From positions 4,887,501-4,951,500 of the forward strand of contig NC_064548.1 in assembly GCF_023856365.1 (NCBI RefSeq): 64,000 nucleotides of DNA, in the 5' to 3' direction. The DNA comes from Brienomyrus brachyistius. Taxonomy: Eukaryota; Chordata; Actinopteri; Osteoglossiformes; Mormyridae. A program made the position numbers and the translations under genes. Shown piece after piece: positions 1 through 10,924 of the stretch (position 1 is the stretch's first letter; each line of letters starts with the position of its first letter). The notes under the pieces are model-generated. The model saw only the letters and a program-made list of their open reading frames with translations. It had not been told where the DNA came from and ran no database searches.

Positions 1-91
1 CAGCAGACAAGACCTGCCTGTTTCTCTTAGGATAACTATTGTATATGAAGGTTCTTCATATGAGCCGAACTGCAAAATAAGGAATAACATG

Positions 92-173
92 GGTAGTGTG
101 GCCGAGCGGTCCAAGGCGCTGGATTTAGGCTCCAGTCTCTTCGGAGGCGTGGGTTCGAATCCCACCGCTGCCA
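92..173 (+). tRNA. tRNA-Leu (TAG), copy 1
   Basis: Exactly the array consensus, with all stems paired. One of four perfect copies. Confidence 0.95.
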
Positions 174-350
174 TGTTTAAATTCTAAGAAGCCTGGTTGT
201 CTGTATTTGTCTAGAGAAAGTTTCCTCACACTAAAAATGCATGTGGGTGTCTAATGTGACTTTCTCTTGTTGCCGACTCATTGGAGTTCGACCGCGGTTC
301 AACACAAATCAGCAGACAAGACCTGCCTGTTTCTCTTAGGATACCTATTG

Positions 351-358
351 TATATAAA
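351..358 (+). promoter_or_regulatory. TATA-like element upstream of tRNA copy 2 (representative)
   Basis: The octamer tatataaa lies 50 bp before the tRNA at 401. The same position carries tatataaag, tatatgaag or tgtataaag in the other units. Internal A and B boxes are the main Pol III promoter of tRNA genes, so a contribution of this box is inference. It may simply be conserved with the unit. Confidence 0.4.
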
Positions 359-400
359 GCTTCTTCATATGAGCCGAACTGTGAAACGAAGACTGACATG

Positions 401-482
401 GGTAGTGTGGCCGAGCGGTCCAAGGCGCTGGATTATGGCTCCAGTCTCTTCGGAGGCGTGGGTTCGAATCCCAGCGCTGCCA
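401..482 (+). tRNA. Leu-type tRNA with anticodon ATG (His codons), copy 2
   Basis: The anticodon loop reads ttatggc, giving anticodon ATG, while the body and long variable arm stay leucine type. T-stem 49:65 is G-G (cccag). This is a mutated Leu gene, not a histidine tRNA. Confidence 0.8.
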
Positions 483-709
483 TATTTAACTTCTAAGAAG
501 CCTGGTTGTCTGTATTTGTCTAGAGAAAATTTCCTCACGCTAATAATGCATGTGGGTGTCTAATGTGACTTTCTCTTGTGGCCGACTCATTGGAGTTCTA
601 CAACGATTCAACACAAATCAGCAGACAAGACCTGCCAGTTTCTCTTAGGATACCTATTGTATATAAAGGTTCTTCATATGAGCCGAACTGTAAAACAAAG
701 ACTGACATG

Positions 710-791
710 GGTAGTGTGACCGAGCGGTCCAAGCTGCTGGATTAAGGCTCCAGTCTCTTTGGAGGCGTGTGTTAGAATCCCACCGCTGCCA
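710..791 (+). tRNA. tRNA-Leu (AAG), degenerate, copy 3
   Basis: The A box is changed (tgaccgagcgg), the D-stem is broken (aagctg) and T-loop C56 is A (gttagaatcc). The B box is lost, so it is probably a pseudogene. Confidence 0.7.
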
Positions 792-1018
792 TATTTAACT
801 TCTAAGAAGCCAGGTTGTCTGTATTTGTCTAGAGAAAGTTTCCTCACACTAAAAATGCATGTTGGTGTCTAATGTGACTTTCTCTTGTGGTCGACTCATT
901 GGAGTTCGACAACGATTCAACACAAATTAGCATACAAGACCTGCCTGTTTCTCTTAGGATACCTATTGTATATAAAGTTTCTTCATATGAGCCGAACTGT
1001 AAAACGAAGACTGTCATG

Positions 1019-1100
1019 GGTAGTGTGGCCGAGCGGTCCAAGGCGCTGGATTAAGGCTCCAGTCTCTTCGGAGGTGTGGGTTCGAATCCCACAGCTGCCA
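1019..1100 (+). tRNA. tRNA-Leu (AAG), copy 4
   Basis: A and B boxes are intact. The acceptor pair next to the T-stem is G-A (cccacagctgcc), and ggcg is ggtg after the variable arm. Confidence 0.85.
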
Positions 1101-1327
1101 TATTTAACTTCTAAGACGTCTGGTTGTCTGTATTTGTCTAGAGAAAGTTTCCTCACACTAAAAATGCATGTGGGTGTCTAATGTGACTTTCTCATGTTGC
1201 CGACTCATTGGAGTTCGACCGCGGTTCAACACAAATCAGCAGACAAGACCTGCCTGTTTGTCTTAGGATAACTATTGTATATAAAGGTTCTTCATATGAG
1301 CCGAACTGCAAAATAAAGATTAACATG

Positions 1328-1409
1328 GGTAGTGTGGCCGAGCGGTCTAAGGCGCTGGATTTAGGCTCCAGTCTCTTCGGAGGCGTGAGTTCGAATTCCA
1401 CCGCTGCCA
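1328..1409 (+). tRNA. tRNA-Leu (TAG), copy 5
   Basis: It carries gcggtctaagg, as in the human gene. The T-stem is weakened (gtgag/tccac). Confidence 0.87.
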
Positions 1410-1636
1410 TATTTAACTTCTAAGAAGCCTGGTTGTCTGTATTTGTCTAGAGAAAGTTTCCTCACACTAAAAATGCATGTGGGTGTCTAATGTGACTTTC
1501 TCATGTTGCCGACTCATTGGAGTTCGACCGCGGTTCAACACAAATCAGCAGACAAGACCTGCCTGTTTCTCTTAGGATAACTATTGTATATAAAGGTTCT
1601 TCATATGAGCCGAACTGCAAAATGAGGAATAACATG

Positions 1637-1718
1637 GGTAGTGTGGCCGAGCGGTCCAAGGCGCTGGATTTAGGCTCCAGTCTCTTTGGAGGCGTGGGTT
1701 GGAATCCCACCGCTGCCA
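1637..1718 (+). tRNA. tRNA-Leu (TAG), copy 6
   Basis: The invariant T-loop C56 is G (ggttggaatcc), which damages the B box. The variable-arm loop is tttg. Confidence 0.75.
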
Positions 1719-1945
1719 TATTGAACTTCTAAGAAGCCTGGTTGTCTGTATTTGTCTAGAGAAAGTTTCCTCACACTAAAAATGCATGTGGGTGTCTAAT
1801 GTGACTTTCTCTTGTTGCCGACTCATTGGAGTTCGACCTCGGTTCAACACAAATCAGCAGACAAGACCTGCCTGTTTCTCTTAGGATAACTATTGTATAT
1901 AAAGGTTCTTCATATGAGCCGAACTGCAAAATAAGGAATAACATG

Positions 1946-2027
1946 GGTAGTGTGGCCGAGCGGTCCAAGGCGCTGGATTTAGGCTCCAGTCTCTTTGGAG
2001 GCGTGGGTTCGAATTCCACCGCTGCCA
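1946..2027 (+). tRNA. tRNA-Leu (TAG), copy 7
   Basis: Differs by a tttg variable-arm loop and one T-stem change (attccac) that gives a G-T pair. Confidence 0.92.
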
Positions 2028-2254
2028 TATTTAACTTCTAATAAGCCTGATTGTCTGTATTTGTCTAGAGAAAGTTTCCTCACACTAAAAATGCATGTGC
2101 GTGTCTGATGTGACTTTCTCATGTTGCCGACTCATTGGAGTTCGACCTCGGTTCAACACAAATCAGCAGACAAGACCTGCCTGTTTCTCTTAGGATACCT
2201 ATTGTATATAAAGTTTCTTCATATGAGCCGAACTGTGAAACAAAGACTGACATG

Positions 2255-2336
2255 GGTAGTGTGGCCGAGCGGTCCAAGCAGCTGGATTAAGGCTCCAGTC
2301 TCTTTGGAGGCGTGTGTTAGAATCCCACCGCTGCCA
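2255..2336 (+). tRNA. tRNA-Leu (AAG), degenerate, copy 8
   Basis: The D-stem is broken (aagcag) and the T-loop is ttagaat, as in copy 3. Probably a pseudogene. Confidence 0.7.
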
Positions 2337-2563
2337 TATTTAACTTCTAAGAAGCCTGGTTGTCTGTATTTGTCTAGAGAAAGTTTCCTCACACTAAAAA
2401 TGCATGTGGGTGTCTAATGTGACTTTCTCATGTTGCCGACTCATTGGAGTTGGACCGCGGTTCAACACAAATCAGCAGACAAGACCTGCCTGTTTGTCTT
2501 AGAATACCTATTGTATATAAAGCTTCTTCATATGAGCCGAACTGCAAAATAAGGAATAACACG

Positions 2564-2645
2564 GGTAGTGTGGCCGAGCGGTCCAAGGCGCTGGATTAAG
2601 GCTCCAGTCTATTCTGAGGCGTGGGTGCGAATCCCAGCGCTGCCA
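2564..2645 (+). tRNA. tRNA-Leu (AAG), copy 9
   Basis: The variable-arm stem is disrupted (ctattctgag), T-loop T55 is G (gtgcgaatc) and T-stem 49:65 is G-G. Confidence 0.75.
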
Positions 2646-2872
2646 TATTTAACTTCCAAGAAGCCTGGATGTCTGTATTTGTCTAGAGAAAATTTCCTCA
2701 CACTAAAAATGCATGTGGATGTCTAATGTGACTTTCTCATGTTGCCGACTCATTGGAGTTCGACCACGGTTCAACACAAATCAGCAGACAAGACCTGACT
2801 GTTTGTCTTAGAATACCTATTGTATATAAAGGTTCTTCATATGAACCGAACTGCACAATAAGGAATAACACG

Positions 2873-2954
2873 GGTAGTGTGGCCGAGCGGTCCAAGGCGC
2901 TGGATTTAGGCTCCAGTCTCTTCGGAGGCGTGGGTTCGAATCCCCCAGCTGCCT
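2873..2954 (+). tRNA. tRNA-Leu (TAG), copy 10
   Basis: The 3' half of the T-stem and acceptor reads cccccagctgcct: two stem mismatches and discriminator T. Promoter boxes are intact. Confidence 0.82.
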
Positions 2955-3181
2955 TGTTTAACTTCTAAGAAGCCTGGTTGCCTGTATTTGTCTAGAGAAA
3001 GTTTACTCACACTTAAAATGCATGTGGGTGTCTAATGTGACTTTCTCATGTTGCCGACTCATTGGAGTTCGACCACGGTTCAACACAAATCAGCAGACAA
3101 GACCTGACTGTTTGTCTTAGAATACCTATTGTATATAAAGGTTCTTCATATGAACCGAACTGCAAAATAAGGAATAACACG

Positions 3182-3263
3182 GGTAGTGTGGCCGAGCGGT
3201 CCAAGGCGCTGGATTTAGGCTCCAGTCTCTTCGGAGGCGTGTGTTGGAATCCCACCGCTGCCA
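3182..3263 (+). tRNA. tRNA-Leu (TAG), copy 11
   Basis: T-loop C56 is G and the T-stem carries gtgtg. The rest is consensus. Confidence 0.78.
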
Positions 3264-3490
3264 TATTGAACTTCTAAGAAGCCTGGTTGTCTGTATTTGT
3301 CTAAAGAAAATTTCCTCACACTAAAAATGCATGTGGGTGTCTAATGTGACTTTCTCATGTTGCCGACTCATTGGAGTTCGACATCGATTCAACACAAATC
3401 AGCAGACAAGACCTGCCAGTTTCTCTTAGGATAACTATTGTATATAAAGGTTCTTCATATGAGCCGAACTGTAAAACAAAGACTGACACG

Positions 3491-3572
3491 GGTAGTGTGG
3501 CCGAGCGGTCCAAGGCGCTGGATTAAGGCTCCAGTCTATTCTGAGGCGTGAGTTCGAATTCCACCGCTGCCA
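3491..3572 (+). tRNA. tRNA-Leu (AAG), copy 12
   Basis: Variable-arm stem disrupted (ctattctgag) and T-stem weakened (gtgag/tccac). T-loop intact. Confidence 0.8.
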
Positions 3573-3799
3573 TATTTAACTTCTAAGAAGCCTGGTTGTC
3601 TGTATTTGTCTAGAGAAAGTTTCCTCACACTAAAAATGCATGTTGGTGTCTAATGTGACTTTCTCTTGTGGTCGACTCATTGGAGTTCGACAACGATTCA
3701 ACACAAATTAGCATACAAGACCTGCCTGTTTCTCTTAGGATACCTATTGTATATAAAGTTTCTTCATATGAGCCGAACTGTAAAACGAAGACTGTCATG

Positions 3800-3881
3800 G
3801 GTAGTGTGGCCGAGCGGTCCAAGGCGCTGGATTAAGGCTCCAGTCTCTTCGGAGGCGTGGGTTCGAATCCCACAGCTGCCA
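3800..3881 (+). tRNA. tRNA-Leu (AAG), copy 13
   Basis: Consensus except for the G-A acceptor pair (cacagctgcc) shared with copy 4, nine units upstream. Confidence 0.9.
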
Positions 3882-4108
3882 TATTTAACTTCTAAGACGC
3901 CTGGTTGTCTGTATTTGTCTAGAGAAAGTTTCCTCACACTAAAAATGCATGTGGGTGTCTAATGTGACTTTCTCATGTTGCCGACTCATTGGAGTTCGAC
4001 CGCGGTTCAACACAAATCAGCAGACAAGACCTGCCTGCTTGTCTTAGGATAACTATTGTATATAAAGGTTCTTCATATGAGCCGAACTGCAAAATAAGGA
4101 ATAACATG

Positions 4109-4190
4109 GGTAGTGTGGCCGAGCGGTCCAAGGCGCTGGATTTAGGCTCCAGTCTCTTCGGAGGCGTGGGTTCGAATCCCACCGCTGCCA
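4109..4190 (+). tRNA. tRNA-Leu (TAG), copy 14
   Basis: Exactly the array consensus. Confidence 0.95.
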
Positions 4191-4419
4191 TGTTTAACTT
4201 CTAAGAAGCCTGGTTGTCTGTATTTGTCTAGAGAAAGTTTCCTCACACTAAAAATGCATGTGGGTGTCTAATGTGACTTTCTCATGTTGCCGACTCATTG
4301 GAGTTGGACCGCGGTTCAACACAAATCAGCAGACAAGACCTGCCTGTTTGTCTTAGAATACCTATTGTATATATGAAGCTTCTTCATATGAGCCGAACTG
4401 CAAAATAAGGAATAACACG

Positions 4420-4501
4420 GGTAGTGTGGCCGAGCGGTCCAAGGCGCTGGATTAAGGCTCCAGTCTATTCTGAGGCGTGGGTGCGAATCCCAGCGCTGCC
4501 A
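4420..4501 (+). tRNA. tRNA-Leu (AAG), copy 15
   Basis: Same variant as copy 9. The linker before it has a 2-bp gain in the TATA-like box (tatatatgaag), so this start is 311 bp from the previous one. Confidence 0.75.
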
Positions 4502-4728
4502 TATTTAACTTCCAAGAAGCCTGGATGTCTGTATTTGTCTAGAGAAAATTTCCTCACACTAAAAATGCATGTGGATGTCTAATGTGACTTTCTCATGTTG
4601 CCGACTCATTGGAGTTCGACCACGGTTCAACACAAATCAGCAGACAAGTCCTGACTGTTTGTCTTAGAATACCTATTGTATATAAAGGTTCTTCATATGA
4701 ACCGAACTGCAAAATAAGGAATAACACG

Positions 4729-4810
4729 GGTAGTGTGGCCGAGCGGTCCAAGGCGCTGGATTTAGGCTCCAGTCTCTTCGGAGGCGTGTGTTGGAATCCC
4801 ACCGCTGCCA
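4729..4810 (+). tRNA. tRNA-Leu (TAG), copy 16
   Basis: Same variant as copy 11 (gtgttggaatcc). Confidence 0.78.
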
Positions 4811-5037
4811 TATTGAACTTCTAAGAAGCCTGGTTGTCTGTATTTGTCTAAAGAAAATTTCCTCACACTAAAAATGCATGTGGGTGTCTAATGTGACTTT
4901 CTCATGTTGCCGACTCATTGGAGTTCGACATCGATTCAACACAAATCAGCAGACAAGACCTGCCAGTTTCTCTTATGATAACTATTGTATATAAAGGTTC
5001 TTCATATGACCCGAACTGTAAAACAAAGACTGACATG

Positions 5038-5119
5038 GGTAGTGTGGCCGAGCGGTCCAAGGCGCTGGATTAAGGCTCCAGTCTATTCTGAGGCGTTGGT
5101 GCGAATCCCAGCGCTGCCA
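5038..5119 (+). tRNA. tRNA-Leu (AAG), copy 17
   Basis: Variable-arm stem disrupted, T-stem gttgg, T-loop T55 is G, 49:65 mismatch. Weak T-arm. Confidence 0.72.
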
Positions 5120-5346
5120 TATTTAACTTCTAAGAAGCCTGGTTGTCTGTATTTGTCTAGAGAAAGTTTCCTCACACTAAAAATGCATGTGGGTGTCTAA
5201 TGTGACTTTCTCATGTTGCCGACTCATTGGAGTTCGACCGCGGTTCAACACAAATCAGCATACAAGACCTGCCTGTTTCTCTTAGGATAACTATTGTATA
5301 TGAAGGTTCTTCATATGAGCCGAACTGCAAAATAAGGAATAACATG

Positions 5347-5428
5347 GGTAGTGTGGCCGAGCGGTCCAAGGCGCTGGATTTAGGCTCCAGTCTCTTCGGA
5401 GGCGTGGGTTCGAATCCCACCGCTGCCA
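5347..5428 (+). tRNA. tRNA-Leu (TAG), copy 18
   Basis: Exactly the array consensus. Confidence 0.95.
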
Positions 5429-5655
5429 TGTTTAACTTCTAAGAAGCCTGGTTGTCTGTATTTGTCTAGAGAAAGTTTCCTCACACTAAAAATGCATGTG
5501 GATGTCTAATGTGACTTTCTCATGTTGCCGACTCATTGGAGTTCGACCACGGTTCAACACAAATCAGCAGACAAGACCTGACTGTTTGTCTTAGAATACC
5601 TATTGTATATAAAGGTTCTTCATATGAACCGAACTGCAAAATAAGGAATAACACG

Positions 5656-5737
5656 GGTAGTGTGGCCGAGCGGTCCAAGGCGCTGGATTTAGGCTCCAGT
5701 CTCTTCGGAGGCGTGTGTTGGAATCCCACCGCTGCCA
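5656..5737 (+). tRNA. tRNA-Leu (TAG), copy 19
   Basis: Same variant as copies 11 and 16. It opens the second round of a three-unit block. Confidence 0.78.
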
Positions 5738-5964
5738 TATTGAACTTCTAAGAAGCCTGGTTGTCTGTATTTGTCTAAAGAAAATTTCCTCACACTAAAA
5801 ATGCATGTGGGTGTCTAATGTGACTTTCTCATGTTGCCGACTCATTGGAGTTCGACATCGATTCAACACAAATCAGCAGACAAGACCTGCCAGTTTCTCT
5901 TAGGATAACTATTGTATATAAAGGTTCTTCATATGAGCCGAACTGTAAAACAAAGACTGACATG

Positions 5965-6046
5965 GGTAGTGTGGCCGAGCGGTCCAAGGCGCTGGATTAA
6001 GGCTCCAATCTATTCTGAGGCGTTGGTGCGAATCCCAGCGCTGCCA
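5965..6046 (+). tRNA. tRNA-Leu (AAG), copy 20
   Basis: Like copy 17 plus a C-A mismatch at 27:43 in the anticodon stem (tccaatc). Confidence 0.7.
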
Positions 6047-6273
6047 TATTTAACTTCTAAGAAGCCTGGTTGTCTGTATTTGTCTAGAGAAAGTTTCCTC
6101 ACACTAAAAATGCATGTGGGTGTCTAATGTGACTTTCTCATGTTGCCGACTCATTGGAGTTCGACCGCGGTTCAACACAAATCAGCATACAAGACCTGCC
6201 TGTTTCTCTTAGGATAACTATTGTATATGAAGGTTCTTCATATGAGCCGAACTGCAAAATAAGGAATAACATG

Positions 6274-6355
6274 GGTAGTGTGGCCGAGCGGTCCAAGGCG
6301 CTGGATTTAGGCTCCAGTCTCTTCGGAGGCGTGGGTTCGAATTCCACCGCTGCCA
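6274..6355 (+). tRNA. tRNA-Leu (TAG), copy 21
   Basis: One change from consensus (attccac, a G-T pair in the T-stem). Confidence 0.93.
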
Positions 6356-6582
6356 TGTTTAACTTCTAAGAAGCCTGGTTGTCTGTATTTGTCTAGAGAA
6401 AGTTTCCTCACACTAAAAATGCATGTGGGTGTCTAATGTGACTTTCTCTTGTTGCCGACTCATTGGAGTTCGACCGCGGTTCAACACAAATCAGCAGACA
6501 AGACATGCCTGTTTCTCTTAGGATAACTATTGTATATGAAGGTTCTTCATATGAGCCGAACTGCAAAATAAGGAATAACATG

Positions 6583-6664
6583 GGTAGTGTGGCCGAGCGG
6601 TCCAAGGCGCTGGATTTAGGCTCCAGTCTCTTCGGAGGCGTGGGTTCGAATCCCACCGCTGCCA
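6583..6664 (+). tRNA. tRNA-Leu (TAG), copy 22
   Basis: Exactly the array consensus. The linker after it has gained tttt at 6751, 87 bp past the gene. Confidence 0.95.
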
Positions 6665-6891
6665 TGTTTAACTTCTAAGAAGCCTGGTTGTCTGTATTTG
6701 TCTAGAGAAAGTTTCCTCACACTAAAAATGCATGTGGGTGTCTAATGTGATTTTCTCTTGTTGCCGACTCATTGGACTTCGACCTCGGTTCAGCACAAAT
6801 CAGCGTACAAGACCTGCCTGTTTCTCTTAGGATACCTATTGTATATAAAGCTTCTTCATATGAACCGAACTGCAAAATAAGGAGTAACACG

Positions 6892-6973
6892 GGTAGTGTG
6901 GCCGAGCGGTCCAAAGCGCTGGATTTAGGCTCCATTCTCTTCGGAGGCGTGGGTTCGAATTCCACCGCTGCCA
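6892..6973 (+). tRNA. tRNA-Leu (TAG), copy 23
   Basis: D-stem mismatch (ccaaagcg), tccattc after the anticodon stem, and a T-stem G-T pair. Confidence 0.85.
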
Positions 6974-7200
6974 TGTTTAACTTCTAAGAAGCCTGGTTGT
7001 CTGTATTTGTCTAGAGAAAGTTTCCTCACACTAAAAATGCATGTGGGTGTCTAATGTGACTTTCTCTTGTTGCCGACTCATTGGAGTTCGACCGCGGTTC
7101 AACACAAATCAGCAGACAAGACATGCCTGTTTCTCTTAGGAAAACTATTGTATATGAAGGTTCTTCATATGAGCCGAACTGCAAAATAAGGAATAACATG

Positions 7201-7282
7201 GGTAGTGTGGCCGAGCGGTCCAAGGCGCTGGATTTAGGCTCCAGTCTCTTCGGAGGCGTGGGTTCGAATCCCACCGCTGCCT
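7201..7282 (+). tRNA. tRNA-Leu (TAG), copy 24
   Basis: Consensus except discriminator T instead of A, a position that matters for leucyl-tRNA synthetase. Confidence 0.92.
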
Positions 7283-7509
7283 TGTTTAACTTCTAAGAAG
7301 CCTGGTTGTCTGTATTTGTCTAGAGAAAGTTTCCTCCCACTAAAAATGCATGTGGGTGTCTAATGTGATTTTCTCTTGTTGCCGACTCATTGGACTTCGA
7401 CCTCGGTTCAGCACAAATCAGCGTACAAGACCTGCCTGTTTCTCTTGGGATACCTATTGTATATAAAGCTTCTTCATATGAGCCGAACTGCAAAATAAGG
7501 TATAACATG

Positions 7510-7591
7510 GGTAGTGTGGCCGAGCGGTCCAAGGTGCTGGATTTAGGCTCCAGTCTCTTCGGAGGCGTGGGTTCAAATCCCACCGCTGCCA
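7510..7591 (+). tRNA. tRNA-Leu (TAG), copy 25
   Basis: D-stem G-T pair (aaggtg). The T-loop is ttcaaat, which still fits a B box. Confidence 0.9.
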
Positions 7592-7818
7592 TGTTTAACT
7601 TCTAAGAAGCCTGGTTGTCTGTATTTGTCTAGAGAAAATTTCCTCACGCTAAAAATGCATGTGGTTGTCTAATGTGACTTTCTCTTGTGGTCGACTCATT
7701 GGAGTTCGACAACGATTCAACACAAATCAGCGTACAAGACCTGCCTGTTTCTCTTGGGATACCTATTGTATAGAAAGGTTCTTCATATGAGCCGAACTGC
7801 AAAATAAAGATTGACATG

Positions 7819-7900
7819 GGTAGTGTGGCCGAGCGGTCCAAAGCGCTGGATTAAGGCTCCAGTCTCTTCGGAGGTGTGTGTTCGAATCCCACCGCTGCCA
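7819..7900 (+). tRNA. tRNA-Leu (AAG), copy 26
   Basis: D-stem mismatch (ccaaagcg) and T-stem mismatch (gtgtg). T-loop intact. Confidence 0.85.
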
Positions 7901-8127
7901 TATTTAACTTCTAAGAAGCCTGGTTGTCTGTATTTGTCTAGAGAAAGTTTCCTCACACTAAAAATGCATGTGGGTGTCTAATGTGACTTTCTCATGTTGC
8001 CGACTCATTGGAGTTCGACCGCTGTTCAACACAAATCAGCAGACAAGACCTGCCTGTTTCTCTTAGGATACCTATTGTATATAAAGCTTCTTCATATGAG
8101 CCGAACTGCAAAATAAAGATCAACATG

Positions 8128-8209
8128 GGTAGTGTGGCCGAGCGGTCCAAAGCGCTAGATTAAGGCTCCAGTCTCTTCGGAGGCGTGTGTTCGAATCCCA
8201 CCGCTGCCA
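8128..8209 (+). tRNA. tRNA-Leu (AAG), copy 27
   Basis: Mismatches in the D-stem, anticodon stem (ctaga/tccag) and T-stem (gtgtg). Confidence 0.8.
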
Positions 8210-8436
8210 TATTTAACTTCTAAGAAGCCTGGTTGTCTGTATTTGTCTAGAGAAAGTTTCCTCACACTAAAAATGCATGTGGGTGTCTAATGTGACTTTC
8301 TCATGTTGCCGACTCATTGGAGTTCGACCACGGTTCAACACAAATCAGCAGACAAGACCTGACTGTTTGTCTTAGAATACCTATTGTATATAAAGGTTCT
8401 TCATATGAACCGAAATGCAAAATAAGGAATCACACG

Positions 8437-8518
8437 GGTAGTGTGGCCGAGCGGTCCAAGGCGCTGGATTTAGGCTCCAGTCTCTTTGGAGGCGTGGGTT
8501 CGAATCCCACCGCTGCCA
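8437..8518 (+). tRNA. tRNA-Leu (TAG), copy 28
   Basis: Differs only in the variable-arm loop (tttg). All stems paired. Confidence 0.94.
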
Positions 8519-8761
8519 TGTTTAACTTCTAAGAAGCCTGGTTGTCTGTATTTGTCTAGAGAAAGTTTCCTCACACTAAAAATGCATGTGGGTGTCTAAT
8601 GTGACTTTCTCTTGTTGCCGACTCATTGGAGTTCGACCTCGGTTCAACACAAATCAGCGTACAAGACCTGCCTGTTTCTCTTAGGATACCTATTGTATAT
8701 AAAGCTTATTGTATATAAAGGTTCTTCATATGCGCCGAACTGCAAAATAAAGATTGACATG

Positions 8762-8843
8762 GGTAGTGTGGCCGAGCGGTCCAAAGCGCTGGATTAAGTC
8801 TCCAGTCTCTTCGGAGGCGTGTGTTCGAATCCTACCGCTGCCA
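8762..8843 (+). tRNA. tRNA-Leu (AAG), copy 29
   Basis: A 16-bp local duplication of the TATA-like region (second attgtatataaag) precedes it. Loop ttaagtc; D-stem and T-stem mismatches. Confidence 0.8.
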
Positions 8844-9070
8844 TATTTAACTTCTAAGAAGCCTGGTTGCCTGTGTTTGTCTAGAGAAAGTTTCCTCACA
8901 CTAAAAATGCATGTGGGTGTCTAATGTGACTTTCTCATGTTGCCAACTCATTGGAGTTCGACCGCGGTTCAACACAAATCAGCAGACAAGACCTGCCTGT
9001 TTCTCTTAGGATAACTATTGTATATGAAGGTTCTTCATATGAGCCGAACTGCAAAATAAGGAATAACATG

Positions 9071-9152
9071 GGTAGTATGGCCGAGCGGTCCAAGGCGCTG
9101 GATTTAGGCTCCAGTCTCTTCGGAGGCGTGGGTTCGAATCCCACCGCTGCCA
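9071..9152 (+). tRNA. tRNA-Leu (TAG), copy 30
   Basis: Acceptor position 7 is A (ggtagta), giving an A-C mismatch. Otherwise consensus. Confidence 0.9.
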
Positions 9153-9379
9153 TGTTTAACTTCTAAGAAGCCTGGTTGTCTGTATTTGTCTAGAGAAAGT
9201 TTCCTCACACTAAAAATGCATGTGGGTGTCTAATGTGACTTTCTCATGTTGCCGACTCATTGGAGTTCGACCACGGTTCAACACAAATCAGCAGACAAGA
9301 CCTGACTGTTTGTCTTAGAATACCTATTGTATATAAAGGTTCTTCATATGAACCGAACTGCAAAATAAGAAATAACACG

Positions 9380-9461
9380 GGTAGTGTGGCTGAGCGGCCC
9401 AAGGTGTTGGATTTAGGCTCCAGTCTCTTCGGAGGCGTGGGTTCGAATCCCACCGCTGCCA
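9380..9461 (+). tRNA. tRNA-Leu (TAG), copy 31
   Basis: Four changes between the A box and anticodon stem (tggctgagcggcccaaggtg, then ttgga). Most keep G-T pairs. Confidence 0.87.
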
Positions 9462-9688
9462 TGTTTAACTTCTAAGAAGCCTGGTTGTCTGTATTTGTCT
9501 AGAGAAAGTTTTCTCACACTAAAAATGCATGTGCGTGTCTGATGTGACTTTCTCATGTTGCCGACTCATTGGAGTTCGATCGCGGTTCAACACAAATCAG
9601 CGTAAAAGACCTGCCTGTTTCTCTTCGGATACCTATTGTATATAAAGCTTCTTCATATGAGCCGAATTGTAAAACAAAGACTGACATG

Positions 9689-9770
9689 GGTAGTGTGGCC
9701 GAGCGGTCCAAGGCGCTGGATTAAGGCTCCAGTCTCTTTGGAGGCGTGGGTTCGAATCCCAGCGCTGCCA
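9689..9770 (+). tRNA. tRNA-Leu (AAG), copy 32
   Basis: Variable-arm loop tttg and a G-G pair at 49:65. Promoter boxes intact. Confidence 0.88.
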
Positions 9771-9997
9771 TATTTAACTTCTAAGAAGCCTGGTTGTCTG
9801 TATTTGTCTAGAGAAAATTTCCTCACGCTAAAAATGCATGTGGGTGTCTAATGTGACTTTCTCTTGTGGCTGACTCATTGGAGTTCGACAACGATTCAAC
9901 ACAAATCAGCAGACAAGACCTGCCAGTTTCTCTTAGGATAACTATTGTCTATAAAGGTTCTTCATATGAGCCGAACTGTAAAACAAAGACTGACATG

Positions 9998-10079
9998 GGT
10001 AGTTTGGCCGAGCGGTCCAAGCCGCTGGATTAAGGCTCCATTCTCTTTGGAGGCGTGTGTTAGAATCCCACCGCTGCCA
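9998..10079 (+). tRNA. tRNA-Leu (AAG), degenerate, copy 33
   Basis: Acceptor ggtagtt, D-stem aagccg, tccattc and T-loop ttagaat. Probably a pseudogene. Confidence 0.68.
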
Positions 10080-10306
10080 TATTTAACTTCTAAGAAGCCT
10101 GGTTGTCTGTATTTGTCTAGAGAAAATTTCCTCACGCTAAAAATGCATGTGGGTGTCTAATGTGACATTCTCTTGTGGTCGACTCATTGGAGTTCGACAA
10201 CGATTCAACACAAATTAGCAGACAAGACCTGCCTGTTTGTCTTAGAATACCTATTGTATATAAAGGTTCTTCTTATGAGCCGAACTGCAAAATAAAGAAT
10301 AACACG

Positions 10307-10388
10307 GGTAGTGTGGCCGAGCGGTCCAAGGCGCTGGATTAAGGCTCCAGTCTATTCTGAGGCGTGGGTGCGAATCCCAGCGCTGCCA
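10307..10388 (+). tRNA. tRNA-Leu (AAG), copy 34
   Basis: Same variant as copies 9 and 15 (ctattctgag, gtgcgaatc). Confidence 0.75.
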
Positions 10389-10615
10389 TATTTAACTTCT
10401 AAGAAGCCTGGATGTCTGTATTTGTCTAGAGAAAATTTCCTCACGCTAAAAATGCATGTGGGTGTCTAATGTGACTTTCTCTTGTTGCCGACTCATTGGA
10501 GTTCGACCTCGGTTCAACACAAATCAGCGTACAAGACCTGCCTGTTTCTCTTAGGATACCTATTGTGTATAAAGCTTCTTCATATGAGCCGAACTGTGAA
10601 ACAAAGACTGACATG

Positions 10616-10697
10616 GGTAGTGTGGCCGAGCGGTCCAAGGCGCTGGATTAAGGCTCCAGTCTCTTTGGAGGCGTGGGTTTGAATCCCAGCGCTGCCA
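10616..10697 (+). tRNA. tRNA-Leu (AAG), copy 35
   Basis: T-loop C56 is T (gtttgaatcc), variable-arm loop tttg, 49:65 G-G. Confidence 0.8.
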
Positions 10698-10924
10698 TGT
10701 TTAACTTCTAAGAAGCCTGGTTGTCTGTATTTGTCTAGAGAAAATTTCCTCACGCTAAAAATGCATGTGGGTGTCTAATGTGACATTCTCATGTTGCCGA
10801 CTCATTGGAGTTCAACCGCGGTTCAACACAAATCAGCAGACAAGACCTGCCTGTTTCTCTTAGGATACCTATTGTATATAAAGGTTCTTCATATGAGCCG
10901 AACTGTGAAATAAAGACTGACATG

